From positions 62,001-126,000 of the forward strand of contig JAFEDU010000006.1 in the NCBI GenBank assembly GCA_018241425.1: a DNA stretch of 64,000 nucleotides, in the 5' to 3' direction. Shown in pieces: positions 16,572-26,569 of the stretch. Numbering within the stretch: position 1 is the stretch's first letter; the number at the start of each line of letters is the position of its first letter. This DNA comes from Pseudomonadota bacterium. GTDB taxonomy: Bacteria > Pseudomonadota > Gammaproteobacteria > Steroidobacterales > Steroidobacteraceae. The notes under the pieces are model-generated. The model saw nothing but the letters and a program-made list of their open reading frames with translations. It was not told the DNA's origin and made no database searches. The position numbers and the translations under genes were made by a program.

Positions 16572-17875
16572 AGGCCCTCCTCGGGCGAAAGTTTGTAATA
16601 GCCGCCGACCACCTCGGTGGCGGCGCGCATCAGGTCGCGCTCCGCCGGGGTGAGCAGTGGATTCCAGACATCGAAGATCAGGATCGCGCGCGGCGCGTCG
16701 GACTCGTTCCACGCCTCGTGCTCGATGGTGTCGTCGAACACCCACGCCCTGCCGGCCACCCACTCGCGCGTCTCGCCGCCGACCCGGAACGCGCACCCGG
16801 CCGGCACGATCAGCGGCAGGTGCACGGTGAGCCGCGTATTGGTGACGCCGGTGTGCGCGGGGATGCGCGTGTGGGGCTCGAGGATGGAGAAAAAGGCGGT
16901 CGGGGCACGGTCGGCCACGTCGCATTGCGGGGTCGCCGCGAGCGCGGCCGCGGTGCGCGGGCAGCGCGCCAGGTGCTCGGCCTGGGGCTTGCCCTGGTTC
17001 CACAGGAAGTACGCGCTCCAGCGCCGCGAGCGGTTGAGCTCGCGCCACTGGTCGAGCGGCACCCCCGCCGGGTAGTCGATGTAGGGCTCAAGCCCCGCCC
17101 GGTCGCTCACCAGCACGCTCATGAGCTCCGCCCGGATCTCCTCGGTCGCTGCTTCGAGGGCCGCGAGCCAGGGAAAGTGCTCGCGGCCGAAGAATTCGAT
17201 GGCCGGCAGCTGCGGGAAGTACATGAACGTCGGCTGCGGGTCGAAGCGGCGGCGGCGCCCCACCAGGAGGTCCAGGCACCGGTCGACGCGCCCGAAGTCG
17301 CCGCCGCCGTGCTGCGCCCGGATCGCGGCAAGCTTGGTCTCGATCGCCTGCCCCAGGGCTTCATCGTCGGCGCGCACCGCGGCGCGGGCGTGCTCGACAA
17401 TCTCGGCGATGGTCGGCGGCGGCTCGGCGCCGGCAGGGATCGTGGCGAGCGCGTTGCGGTAGGCGCGCGCGGCATTGCGTGGGTCGCCGCGCGCCTCGAG
17501 GAGCGTACCCTTCTGCAGGAGCGATGCGGTGTGCCGCGGCTCGAGCGCCAGGGCGCGCTCGATGGCCTCGAGTTCCTGCGGGACGAGCCCCAGGGCGCGC
17601 AGGCTCACGGCGAGGTTGGACCACAGGCCCGCGCTGCGCGGGTCGGCCTGGGTGGCGCGCGCGAACAGCTCGCGGGCCTTCTCCGGCGCGCCTGCCGACA
17701 TCATGCGCAGCCCGAGCTCGTTGAGCACCGCCGGGTGCGCCGGCGCGAGCTGCGCCGCCCGGGTGAGCAGCTGATCGGCCTCCTGGGCGCGCCCCGCGGC
17801 GCCTGCGGCACGGTAGGCCTGCAGCATGCGCTGCACGCTCTCGTTGTCCTGGGCGACGGGATTGACGGTGCTCAA
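16568..17875 (-). CDS. TPR-domain aspartyl/asparaginyl beta-hydroxylase
   Basis: A 435-residue fusion of N-terminal tetratricopeptide repeats (LNELGLRMMSAGAPEKAREL, GLWSNLAVSLRALGLVPQEL) to an AspH-type 2-oxoglutarate dioxygenase domain. The catalytic part shows HTGVTNTRLTVHLPL, FRVGGETREW, and the distal-His segment VFDDTIEHEAWN. This family uses a two-histidine iron site and in eukaryotes hydroxylates Asp/Asn of disulfide-bonded protein domains. The start is TTG at 17875, supported by an AGGGGA site five bases upstream. There is no signal peptide. It is divergent from the second TPR-sulfotransferase, 67 bases away. Confidence 0.88.
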   Translation of the reverse strand: MSTVNPVAQDNESVQRMLQAYRAAGAAGRAQEADQLLTRAAQLAPAHPAVLNELGLRMMSAGAPEKARELFARATQADPRSAGLWSNLAVSLRALGLVPQELEAIERALALEPRHTASLLQKGTLLEARGDPRNAARAYRNALATIPAGAEPPPTIAEIVEHARAAVRADDEALGQAIETKLAAIRAQHGGGDFGRVDRCLDLLVGRRRRFDPQPTFMYFPQLPAIEFFGREHFPWLAALEAATEEIRAELMSVLVSDRAGLEPYIDYPAGVPLDQWRELNRSRRWSAYFLWNQGKPQAEHLARCPRTAAALAATPQCDVADRAPTAFFSILEPHTRIPAHTGVTNTRLTVHLPLIVPAGCAFRVGGETREWVAGRAWVFDDTIEHEAWNESDAPRAILIFDVWNPLLTPAERDLMRAATEVVGGYYKLSPEEGL

Positions 17876-17942
17876 AGCATTCCCCTAAGGTCCTCGCATC
17901 TGCAACGCGCGATTCTAGCGCAGGACACCGCAAGGCCGACCG

Positions 17943-19931
17943 TTGACTTCCCCTGCCGATCTGGATGCCCGGCTGATGCGCGCCGCGGCCCTGCTCGACA
18001 CCGATCCTGCCGCGGCCGCCCGCGAGGCGGAGACCATCCTCGAGGCAGCGCCGGGGCATGCGGCGGCCCTGCTCCTGCTGGGCACCGCCCGGCGCAGCAG
18101 CGGCCACCTGGAGGCCGCCGCGGACACCCTGGGGGCACTCGCTGCCACGCAGCCCGAATCGGCCGTGATGCAGCTGGAACTTGCCCGCACCCTGCTCGCC
18201 CAGGGCGACCTGGCGCAGGCCGAGCGCGCGCTGCGGCGTGCGCTTGCGCTGCAGGGCGACCTGGCGCAGGCGTGGCGCGAGCTGTCGCAGCTGCGCGCCG
18301 CGGCCGGCGACAGCGCCGAGTGCGACCGCGCCTGGGCCCGCTACGCGGCGCTCACCAACGACGATGCGCACCTTTCGGAGGTCACCGCCGCCCTCGCCCA
18401 GGGGCGCCTTGCGCACGCCGAGGCGCTGCTCGAGCCGATCCGCGCGCGCTCCCCGCAGGACGTCGCCGCCCTGCGCCTGGCGGGTGAGGTGGCTGCCGCG
18501 CGCGAGGACTACCCGCGCGCGGAACAGTTGCTCATGCAGTGCCTGAAGCTTGCGCCCGGATACTCGCGGGCGCGCCTGGAACTGGTGCGCGTCTACGACG
18601 AGCAGCAGAAGGCCGCGGACATGCTGCCACTGCTTGAGCGCCTCCTGGTGCTCGAGCCTGCGAACAGCCTGTACCGCACGCTGCAGGCCTCCGCGCACGC
18701 GATGCTGGGCCAGCACGGGGAGGCGCTCGCGATCCTGGAGGCGCAGCTCGCCGCCGACCCGCGCGGGGAATGGCTGTGGCTGCACTATGGGCACCTGCTG
18801 CGCGGTGCCGGGCGCACGGCGGACGCCGTGGCGGCGTACCGCCGCGCCGCCGCGCTGCGGCCGCAGTTCGGCGAGGCCTGGTTCAGCCTTGCGAACCTGA
18901 AGACGGTGCGCTTCAGCGCCGAGGACCTGGCGGCCATGCGCGACCAGCTCGCCCGGGGCGAGCTCAAGGATGCGGACCGCCTGCAGTTCGAGTTCGCACT
19001 CGGCAAGGCGCTCGAGGACGAGACCGACTACGCGCAGGCCTTCGAGCACTACGCCCGCGGCAACGCCCTGCGTCGCGCCGCCGTGCGCTACGACGCCGAG
19101 GCGGCAAGCAGCCTCATCCAGCGCACCCAGCGCCTGTTCACGCGCGAGTTCCTCGAGGCGCGGCGCGGCAGCGGCGACCCCGCCCCCGACCCGATCTTCA
19201 TCGTCGGCATGCCGCGCTCGGGCTCGACGCTGCTCGAGCAGATCCTCGCGACCCACTCGCAGGTGGAAGGCACCCGCGAGCTGTTCGACGTGCGCGGCAT
19301 CGCCCTGGGACTCGGGCTGCGCGAGGACACGGATGCCGCGCCCGCCTACCCCCAGTCGATCGCGCAGCTGACGCGCGCGCAGCTCGCCGCGCTCGGCGCG
19401 CGCTACCTGGCGCTCACGCGCCCGGTGCGCCAGAGCGGCCGCCCGCACTTCATCGACAAGATGCCGCTCAACTTCCTGCACGTGGGGCTCATCCACCTGA
19501 TGCTGCCCAACGCGCGCATCATCGACGTGCGCCGCGCGCCGCTCGCCTGCTGCTTCGCGAACTTCAAGCAGCACTTCCAGCGCGGCGGGTTCTTCAGCTA
19601 CGACCAGGCCGAGCTCGGGCGCTACTACCGCGAGTACGCCGCGCTCATGGCACACTTCGATGACGTGCTGCCGGGACGGGTGCTGCGGGTCGGCTATGAG
19701 CGCCTGGTCACGGACCTCGAGGGCGAGGTGCGCCGGGTGCTCGAGTACTGCGGCCTGCCCTTCGAGGCGCAGTGCCTGCGCTTCTACGAGAACCGGCGCG
19801 TGGTGCAGACCCCGAGCTCCGAGCAGGTGCGCCGGCCGGTGTACGCCGAGGGCCTCGACCAGTGGCGGCACTTCGAGCCCTGGCTCGGGCCGCTGAAGGA
19901 AGCGCTGGGGGACCTCGCCCGCAACGGCTGA
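17943..19931 (+). CDS. TPR-domain sulfotransferase (second copy)
   Basis: A 662-residue protein with a long N-terminal array of tetratricopeptide repeats over roughly residues 1-370 and a C-terminal sulfotransferase domain. The PAPS-binding loop is VGMPRSGSTLLEQIL, with IDKMPLNFLHVGLI downstream. The 3'-phosphate segment reads VRRAPLACCFANF, where a Cys stands at the usual Ser position. The start is TTG at 17943 with an AAGG motif upstream. It is more like the common bacterial TPR-sulfotransferases than the shorter copy at 9796. No export signal is seen. A polypeptide acceptor is inferred, not shown. Confidence 0.87.
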   Translation: MTSPADLDARLMRAAALLDTDPAAAAREAETILEAAPGHAAALLLLGTARRSSGHLEAAADTLGALAATQPESAVMQLELARTLLAQGDLAQAERALRRALALQGDLAQAWRELSQLRAAAGDSAECDRAWARYAALTNDDAHLSEVTAALAQGRLAHAEALLEPIRARSPQDVAALRLAGEVAAAREDYPRAEQLLMQCLKLAPGYSRARLELVRVYDEQQKAADMLPLLERLLVLEPANSLYRTLQASAHAMLGQHGEALAILEAQLAADPRGEWLWLHYGHLLRGAGRTADAVAAYRRAAALRPQFGEAWFSLANLKTVRFSAEDLAAMRDQLARGELKDADRLQFEFALGKALEDETDYAQAFEHYARGNALRRAAVRYDAEAASSLIQRTQRLFTREFLEARRGSGDPAPDPIFIVGMPRSGSTLLEQILATHSQVEGTRELFDVRGIALGLGLREDTDAAPAYPQSIAQLTRAQLAALGARYLALTRPVRQSGRPHFIDKMPLNFLHVGLIHLMLPNARIIDVRRAPLACCFANFKQHFQRGGFFSYDQAELGRYYREYAALMAHFDDVLPGRVLRVGYERLVTDLEGEVRRVLEYCGLPFEAQCLRFYENRRVVQTPSSEQVRRPVYAEGLDQWRHFEPWLGPLKEALGDLARNG

Positions 19932-19943
19932 GGCGGCCTGCCC

Positions 19944-20960
19944 TCAGGCGGCACTGGCCGCCGCACGTGCACGCCTCAGCGCCGCCGCGGCGAGCGGGTG
20001 CTGGCCCGCCATGCGCGCGAGCCACGCAAGCCCGCTGCGCAGCTGTGCACCCTCCTCGAGCGCCGCCCGCGCGAGCAGCGCCTGCCTGAGCCCCGAGTCG
20101 TAGGCGTGCTCGGGGGCCTTCGAGTAGCGTTGCATGATCGGCCCGTGCACCAGGGCCTCGAGCGCGAACGCAGCCGGATCCTTGCCGAGCGCGACCAGCA
20201 TGCGGGTGAGCGCCGCCTCCGGCGCACGCAGGAAGGCGTCGAAGTCGACCCACAGCGGCGGCTGTGCGCTTAAGGCCACGGCCGCCTCCAGCGCGCACAT
20301 CTCCGTCAGCCAGCCCAGCGCGATCGTCTCGCCCTCGCTTCCGGGCCTGAGGCCGTCGGCGTCCGCCTCCAGCAGGCGCGCGAGCCGCGCCAGCCGCAGC
20401 GGTGCCAGCTTCTGGCTCTCGGCGCGCGAGTTGGGACCGGCGAGGATCCCGCCGAGGTAGGCGTCCGGCTGCGCGAGGATGAAGACCGCGGGCAGTCCCT
20501 CGGGTGCGGCCAGCAGCGCACCCGCCCGGGCGCTCACGAAGCTCGTGGCCTTGATGAGCGCCTGCTGGCCGGCGCGCCAGCTGCGGCCGTACAGCGCCGC
20601 GAGCACCGGCAGCGGCGGGGTCGCCGGCAACCCCAGGGCCTGGGCCCGCAGGAGCGCCGGCTCGCGCAGCACGAACAGCTGCGGGTGCTCCCCGAGCAGG
20701 CGCGCGATCAGGGTCGAGCCGACGTGCCCCAGATGGAAGATGAACTGCGGCCGCGCCGCGAGCCGCGCGGCTGCCTCCTCGAGCACGTCCGGCTCGCAGT
20801 GCGCCTCCGGGAGCTTCGCCGCGAGGAGGCGCTGGTCGAGAAAGCTCGCAGCGCGGTACGCCGCCTCGGTGAGCCCGAGAAGGCGGATACGCCCGTCGGC
20901 GGCCGCCTCCAGCGGCAGCCAGCGCGGCGAGGCGATCAGCTCGGATGCGGTGACGCCCAT
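19944..20960 (-). CDS. sulfotransferase-like P-loop protein
   Basis: A 338-residue protein with a clear P-loop of sulfotransferase type, FIFHLGHVGSTLIARLL, near residue 75, followed by an LREPALLRA segment. The remainder is Ala/Leu-rich and helical. It lacks TPRs. It converges on the TPR-sulfotransferase with 12 bases between the stops and lies just upstream of zwf on the same strand. This could be a third sulfotransferase, or a related nucleotide-binding protein, of the receptor cluster. Confidence 0.65.
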   Translation of the reverse strand: MGVTASELIASPRWLPLEAAADGRIRLLGLTEAAYRAASFLDQRLLAAKLPEAHCEPDVLEEAAARLAARPQFIFHLGHVGSTLIARLLGEHPQLFVLREPALLRAQALGLPATPPLPVLAALYGRSWRAGQQALIKATSFVSARAGALLAAPEGLPAVFILAQPDAYLGGILAGPNSRAESQKLAPLRLARLARLLEADADGLRPGSEGETIALGWLTEMCALEAAVALSAQPPLWVDFDAFLRAPEAALTRMLVALGKDPAAFALEALVHGPIMQRYSKAPEHAYDSGLRQALLARAALEEGAQLRSGLAWLARMAGQHPLAAAALRRARAAASAA

Positions 20961-20982
20961 GCGCCGTCAGCCCGATGGCGGT

Positions 20983-22401
20983 TCAGGAACCGGAGGGCCC
21001 GCAGGAGCGCGTCCAGGTGTGCGGATCGGCCCCGGGGTTGTGCCAGCTGCACTCGCCCTTGATCAGGGCGTCGGCCTGCGGTGGGCCCCAGGAGCCGGCG
21101 ACGTACTCGTATGGGGCCGTCGCCACCTTGAGGAGCGGGTCGACGATCGCCCAGGCGGCCTCGACCTCGTCCTCGCGCGCGAAGTGCGAGGTGTCCCCGA
21201 TGAGCGCGCCGCTGATGAGCACCTCGTAGGCGTCCATGTCGTCGCCCTTCTGCTGTGCGACGAAGAGCTCGACGTCCCGGCCCACCATGGCAGCGCCCGC
21301 CGCCTTGGTGTGCGCACCGATGGCGATGGCGACGTCGGGGCCGACCCGGAAGCGCAGGTGGTTGGGCTGGCCTAGGCTCTGCTCGCCGAACACCGCGAGC
21401 GGCGGCCGCTTGAACTCGACCACCACCTCGGTCGCGGTGACCGGCAGCCGCTTGCCGGCCCTGAGGTAGAACGGCACCCCGGCCCAGCGCCAGGAGTCCA
21501 GGTGCAGCGCGAGCGCCGCATAGGTCTCGACCTTCGAGTCCGCGGCCACGCCCGGCTCCTGCCGGTAGCCGCTGAACTGGCCGCGCACCAGCTCCGCGGG
21601 CGTGGCGGCGCGCACCGACTTCAGCACCTTCGCCTTCTCGTCGCGCAGCGCCTCCCCGTCCGGGCGCACCGGGGCCTCCATGGTGAGGAAGGCCACGATC
21701 TGCAGCAGGTGGTTCTGGATGACGTCGCGAATCGCGCCGGTCTCCTCGTAGAACTTGCCGCGGCCGGCGACCCCGAGGGTCTCCGCCATCGTGACCTGCA
21801 CGCTCGCGACGTAGTTGCGGTTCCACAGCGGTTCGATGAACGTGTTGGCGAAGCGGAAGTACAGGAGGTTCTGCACCGCTTCCTTGCCGATGTAGTGGTC
21901 GATGCGGAAGATGTTGGCTTCCGGGAAGTGCTCGTGCAGCGTCTGGTTGAGCGCGCGTGCCGAGGCGAGGTCGCGCCCGAACGGCTTCTCCACCACCACG
22001 CGCGCCTCCTTGCAGTTCGAGGTCGCCGCCAGGTGCGCGATCACCACCGGGAACATGGACGGCGGGATCGCGAGGTAGTGCAGCGGCCGCTGCGCCTGCC
22101 CCAGCGCCTTACGCAGCGCTTCGAAGGTCGCGCGGTCGTTGTAGTCGCCATCGACGTAGCGCAGCTGCTTGATCAGACGGTCGGCCACCGCGGCGTCTGC
22201 ATCCGGCACGAAGTCCTTGAGGCTCTGGCGCACCCGCTCGGCCAGGCGCTCGACGTTCCAGCCCTGCCGGGCGACGCCGACGACGGGCACGTTCAGGAGG
22301 TTGCGGCGCGTCAGCTGGTAGAGCGCCGGGATGATCTTGCGGTAGCACAGGTCCCCGGTCGCCCCGAAGAGCACCAGGGCATCACAGTCGCGTCGTTCCA
22401 T
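20983..22401 (-). CDS. zwf: glucose-6-phosphate 1-dehydrogenase
   Basis: Oxidises glucose-6-phosphate to 6-phosphogluconolactone with NAD(P)+. The 472-residue protein, from the ATG at 22401, has the nucleotide-binding FGATGDLCYRK start, the active-site signature RIDHYIGKEAVQNLL, and the conserved YLRAGKRLP block. The frame is open well upstream, but the family N-terminus (RRDCDALVLFGATGD) fixes the start. It sits downstream of gnd on the same strand with 38 bases between, forming an oxidative pentose phosphate pair. Confidence 0.97.
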   Translation of the reverse strand: MERRDCDALVLFGATGDLCYRKIIPALYQLTRRNLLNVPVVGVARQGWNVERLAERVRQSLKDFVPDADAAVADRLIKQLRYVDGDYNDRATFEALRKALGQAQRPLHYLAIPPSMFPVVIAHLAATSNCKEARVVVEKPFGRDLASARALNQTLHEHFPEANIFRIDHYIGKEAVQNLLYFRFANTFIEPLWNRNYVASVQVTMAETLGVAGRGKFYEETGAIRDVIQNHLLQIVAFLTMEAPVRPDGEALRDEKAKVLKSVRAATPAELVRGQFSGYRQEPGVAADSKVETYAALALHLDSWRWAGVPFYLRAGKRLPVTATEVVVEFKRPPLAVFGEQSLGQPNHLRFRVGPDVAIAIGAHTKAAGAAMVGRDVELFVAQQKGDDMDAYEVLISGALIGDTSHFAREDEVEAAWAIVDPLLKVATAPYEYVAGSWGPPQADALIKGECSWHNPGADPHTWTRSCGPSGS

Positions 22402-22439
22402 CGCGTGGGGTCTCCGTGGGGGCTCGCGGGCCCTGGCGG

Positions 22440-23456
22440 CTAGGAGGACTTCTCGACGTGGCCGCCGAAGCCCAAGCGCATGGCCGAGAGCACCTTGTTG
22501 GCGAACTCCGCGTGGCCGCGCGACTCGAAGCGCGAGTACAGCGCCGCCGTCAGCACCGGCGCCGGCACGCTGGTCTCGATCGCGGCCTGCACGGTCCAGC
22601 GCCCCTCGCCCGAGTCGGACACCCGGCCGGCGAAGCCGGCGAGGGCCGGGTCGCGCGCCAGCGCCGCCGCCGTGAGGTCGAGCAGGCGCGAGCTGATGAT
22701 GCTGCCGTGCCGCCACACCTCGGTGATCGCGGCGACGTCGAGCTCGTACTGGAAGAAGCGCGGGTTCGACAGCGGGGCCGTCTCGGCATCCACCGTGGCG
22801 CTCTGCATTCCCGCGTTGGCCGACTTCAGCACGTTCAGGCCTTCCGCGTAGGCGGCCATGAGCCCGTACTCGATGCCGTTGTGCACCATCTTCACGAAGT
22901 GGCCGGCCCCGGAGGGACCGCAGTGCAGGTAGCCGAGCGCGGCCGCGGCGGCGGAGGCGGCGCGCCCCGGGCCTGCGCCGGCGGCGAGCTTGCCGCCCGG
23001 GGCGAGCGTTGCGAACACCGGCTCGACCAGGGCGGCGGCTTCCGCATCCCCGCCGATCATCAGGCAATAGCCCTGCTCGAAGCCGAGCACGCCGCCGGAG
23101 GTGCCGACGTCGAGGTAGTGGATCCCGGCACCCTTGAGCTCATCCGAGCGCCGGATGTCGTCGTGGTAGTTGGAGTTGCCCCCGTCGATGAGGACGTCGC
23201 CGCGCGCCAAGAGCGGCCGCAGCTGCGCGATCACCTTGTCGACGATGCCGGCCGGGACCATGATCCATACCGCGCGCGGCGGCTTCAGCGCCTGCACCAG
23301 CTCGGCGACGGACTTCACCCCGCGCGCGCCATAGCCGCTGACGGTACCCACGGCCTGGGCGTTCGGGTCGAATGCCACGCACTCGTGCCCGCCCTGGATG
23401 AGGCGGCGCACCATGTTGGCTCCCATGCGTCCGAGCCCGATCATTCCGATCTGCAT
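22440..23456 (-). CDS. gnd: 6-phosphogluconate dehydrogenase, decarboxylating (short form)
   Basis: Converts 6-phosphogluconate to ribulose-5-phosphate and CO2. At 338 residues it belongs to the short (GntZ/YqeC-like) class rather than the roughly 470-residue E. coli type. The Rossmann motif GLGRMGANMVRR begins at residue 7. Substrate-site blocks GTSGGVLGFEQGYCLMIGG and GAGHFVKMVHNGIEYGLM are intact. The ATG at 23456 gives the canonical MQIGMIGLG N-terminus. It is followed by zwf. Confidence 0.94.
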   Translation of the reverse strand: MQIGMIGLGRMGANMVRRLIQGGHECVAFDPNAQAVGTVSGYGARGVKSVAELVQALKPPRAVWIMVPAGIVDKVIAQLRPLLARGDVLIDGGNSNYHDDIRRSDELKGAGIHYLDVGTSGGVLGFEQGYCLMIGGDAEAAALVEPVFATLAPGGKLAAGAGPGRAASAAAAALGYLHCGPSGAGHFVKMVHNGIEYGLMAAYAEGLNVLKSANAGMQSATVDAETAPLSNPRFFQYELDVAAITEVWRHGSIISSRLLDLTAAALARDPALAGFAGRVSDSGEGRWTVQAAIETSVPAPVLTAALYSRFESRGHAEFANKVLSAMRLGFGGHVEKSS

Positions 23457-23511
23457 TGCCTTTGCGCTCCTTAGACGGGGATGCGATGGCGGCGCATCCG
23501 GCACGACCACT

Positions 23512-24771
<1,260 letters not shown>

Positions 24772-24781
24772 CGGCGGCGCG

Positions 24782-25018
24782 CTACCTCTGGCCCAGCTCG
24801 TCGGGCGTGAGCGCCTCGATCGACAGGGCGTGGATCTCGCGCCCCATGAGCTCACCGAGCGCCCGGTAGACCAGCTGATGGCGGGCGAGGCTGCGCTTGC
24901 CCGCGAACTCGGCGGCCACCACGCGCGCTGCGAAATGCGTGTTGTCCTCGGAGGCCACCTGCACCTGGGCTCCGGGGAGGCCGGCGCGGATCAGCCGCGC
25001 GACTTCTTCAGGGTTCAT
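24782..25018 (-). CDS. ibaG: BolA/IbaG family protein
   Basis: A 78-residue BolA-like protein. Members partner with monothiol glutaredoxins in iron-sulfur handling, and the gene position next to murA identifies the IbaG (YrbA) branch. The conserved histidine-bearing segments DNTHFAARVVAAEFAGK and LARHQLVYRALGELM are intact. The ATG at 25018 is 50 bases from the divergent kdsD start. Confidence 0.92.
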   Translation of the reverse strand: MNPEEVARLIRAGLPGAQVQVASEDNTHFAARVVAAEFAGKRSLARHQLVYRALGELMGREIHALSIEALTPDELGQR

Positions 25019-25068
25019 GGGGGGCGATATTACATGGGCGCATCGCGCCGGACGCCTATAATGTAGGC
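25019..25068. promoter_or_regulatory. short divergent promoter region ibaG / kdsD with a dyad over the -10 element
   Basis: Only 50 bases separate the two start codons. TATAAT at 25057-25062 lies six bases before the kdsD ATG, so transcription would begin at or near the A of the start codon. The same spot is a perfect dyad, GCCTA (25054-25058), TAATG, TAGGC (25064-25068). On the minus strand TAATAT (25032-25027) lies eight bases before the ibaG ATG. No clear -35 hexamers are visible. Confidence 0.45.
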
Positions 25069-26076
25069 ATGGATTCCCACACTGCCGCCGCCGCGGTCCG
25101 CGACCGGGCGGACGATGAGCTCCTGGCCTCCGCGCGGCGCGCGCTTGACATCGAGGCCCGCGCCGTCGAGGCGCTGCGGCCACGCCTGGGACCGGCCTTC
25201 GCGGCCGCCTGCCGCATCTGCCTCAACTGCCACGGCCGCGTGGTGGTCACGGGCATGGGCAAGTCCGGTCACATCGCCGGCAAGATCGCCGCCACGCTCG
25301 CCAGCACCGGCACGCCCGCCTTCTTCCTGCACCCGGCCGAGGCCGGCCACGGCGACCTCGGCATGATCACGCGCCAGGACGCGGTGCTGGCCCTGTCCAA
25401 CTCCGGGGAGACCCCGGAGCTCGTGCTGCTGCTGCCGCACCTGAAGCGCCTGGGCGTGCCACTCGTGGTCATGAGCGGTCGCGCCGACTCGACGCTGGCG
25501 CGGGCGGCCAGCGTGGCGCTGGACGTGGCGGTGCCCGAGGAGGCCTGCCCGCTCAACCTCGCCCCGACGGCCAGCACCACCGCCACGCTTGCGATGGGCG
25601 ATGCGCTCGCGGTCGCGGTGCTCGAGGCGCGCGGCTTCACCGAGCAGGACTTTGCGCGCTCGCACCCGGGCGGCGCGCTCGGCCGCAGGCTCCTGCTGCA
25701 CGTCCGGGACCTGATGCGCACCGGGGAGGCGATCCCCAAGGTGGCCCCCGAGGCCACCGTGAGCGCGGGCTTGCTGGAGATGTCGCGCAAGGGCCTCGGC
25801 ATGACGGTCGTGACGGATGCCGACCACCGCATCCTGGGCGTCTTCACCGATGGCGACCTGCGCCGCACCCTGGACCGGCAGATCGACGTTCACACCACGC
25901 CGATGCGCGCGGTCATGAACAGCCCGGGCAAGCGCATCGCCCCGGAGGCGCTCGCCGGCGAGGCCGCGCGCCTCATGGAAGTGCATCGCATCACGGCGCT
26001 CCCGGTCGCCGATGCCGAGGGGCGCCTGGTCGGGGCTCTCAACGTGCACGACCTGATGCGTGCCGGCGTCGTCTAG
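25069..26076 (+). CDS. kdsD: D-arabinose-5-phosphate isomerase
   Basis: Interconverts ribulose-5-phosphate and arabinose-5-phosphate, the first step toward Kdo for LPS. The 335-residue protein has an SIS sugar-isomerase domain (VVVTGMGKSGHIAGKIAATLASTGTPAFFLHP split over two motifs, and ALSNSGETPE) and two C-terminal CBS domains (VRDLMRTGEA, LLGVFTDGDLRR-like, and HRITALPVADAEGRLVG). It heads the operon kdsD-kdsC-lptC-lptA-lptB-rpoN-hpf-rapZ. No Shine-Dalgarno site is visible; see the note on a possibly leaderless message. Confidence 0.96.
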   Translation: MDSHTAAAAVRDRADDELLASARRALDIEARAVEALRPRLGPAFAAACRICLNCHGRVVVTGMGKSGHIAGKIAATLASTGTPAFFLHPAEAGHGDLGMITRQDAVLALSNSGETPELVLLLPHLKRLGVPLVVMSGRADSTLARAASVALDVAVPEEACPLNLAPTASTTATLAMGDALAVAVLEARGFTEQDFARSHPGGALGRRLLLHVRDLMRTGEAIPKVAPEATVSAGLLEMSRKGLGMTVVTDADHRILGVFTDGDLRRTLDRQIDVHTTPMRAVMNSPGKRIAPEALAGEAARLMEVHRITALPVADAEGRLVGALNVHDLMRAGVV

Positions 26077-26092
26077 ATAGAGCCCTTAGGCC

Positions 26093-26569
26093 GTGCCCAG
26101 AGCGATCCGACTCCTGGTCCTCGACGTCGACGGCGTGCTCACCGACGGCCGGCTGTATTTCGGGCCCCGCGGGGAGGCGCTCAAGGTGTTCCACGTGCGC
26201 GACGGCTTGGGGATGGTCGAGCTGCAGCGCGCCGGGGTGCGCATTGCGGTGATCTCGGGCCGGCGCTCCCCGATGGTGGCCGCCCGCTGCCGCGAGCTCG
26301 GCGTGCGTGAGGTGCACCAGGGCGTGGGCGACAAGCTCAAGGTGTTGAAGGCCCTCCTTAAGCGCACCGGCATCGCCGCTGCCGAATGCGCCTGCGTCGG
26401 GGACGACCTGCCGGACCTGCCGCTCATGCGCCACGTCGGGCGCGCCTTCGCCGTTGCGGATGCGGCCCCCGAGGTGCGTGCCGCGGCCCACACCGTCACC
26501 CGGTTGCCGGGCGGCGCCGGCGCGGTGCGCGAGGTGTGCGACCGGTTGCGGCCGCAGCGGCGCCGATGA
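26093..26569 (+). CDS. kdsC: 3-deoxy-D-manno-octulosonate 8-phosphate phosphatase
   Basis: A HAD-superfamily phosphatase that removes phosphate from Kdo-8-phosphate. The 158-residue length fits the family. The nucleophile motif LDVDGVLTDGRL is near residue 10, ISGRRSP carries the motif II Ser, and GDDLPDLPLM carries the metal-binding acidic residues. The start is GTG at 26093, 16 bases after kdsD. Its stop overlaps the lptC start (ATGA). Confidence 0.95.
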   Translation: MPRAIRLLVLDVDGVLTDGRLYFGPRGEALKVFHVRDGLGMVELQRAGVRIAVISGRRSPMVAARCRELGVREVHQGVGDKLKVLKALLKRTGIAAAECACVGDDLPDLPLMRHVGRAFAVADAAPEVRAAAHTVTRLPGGAGAVREVCDRLRPQRRR

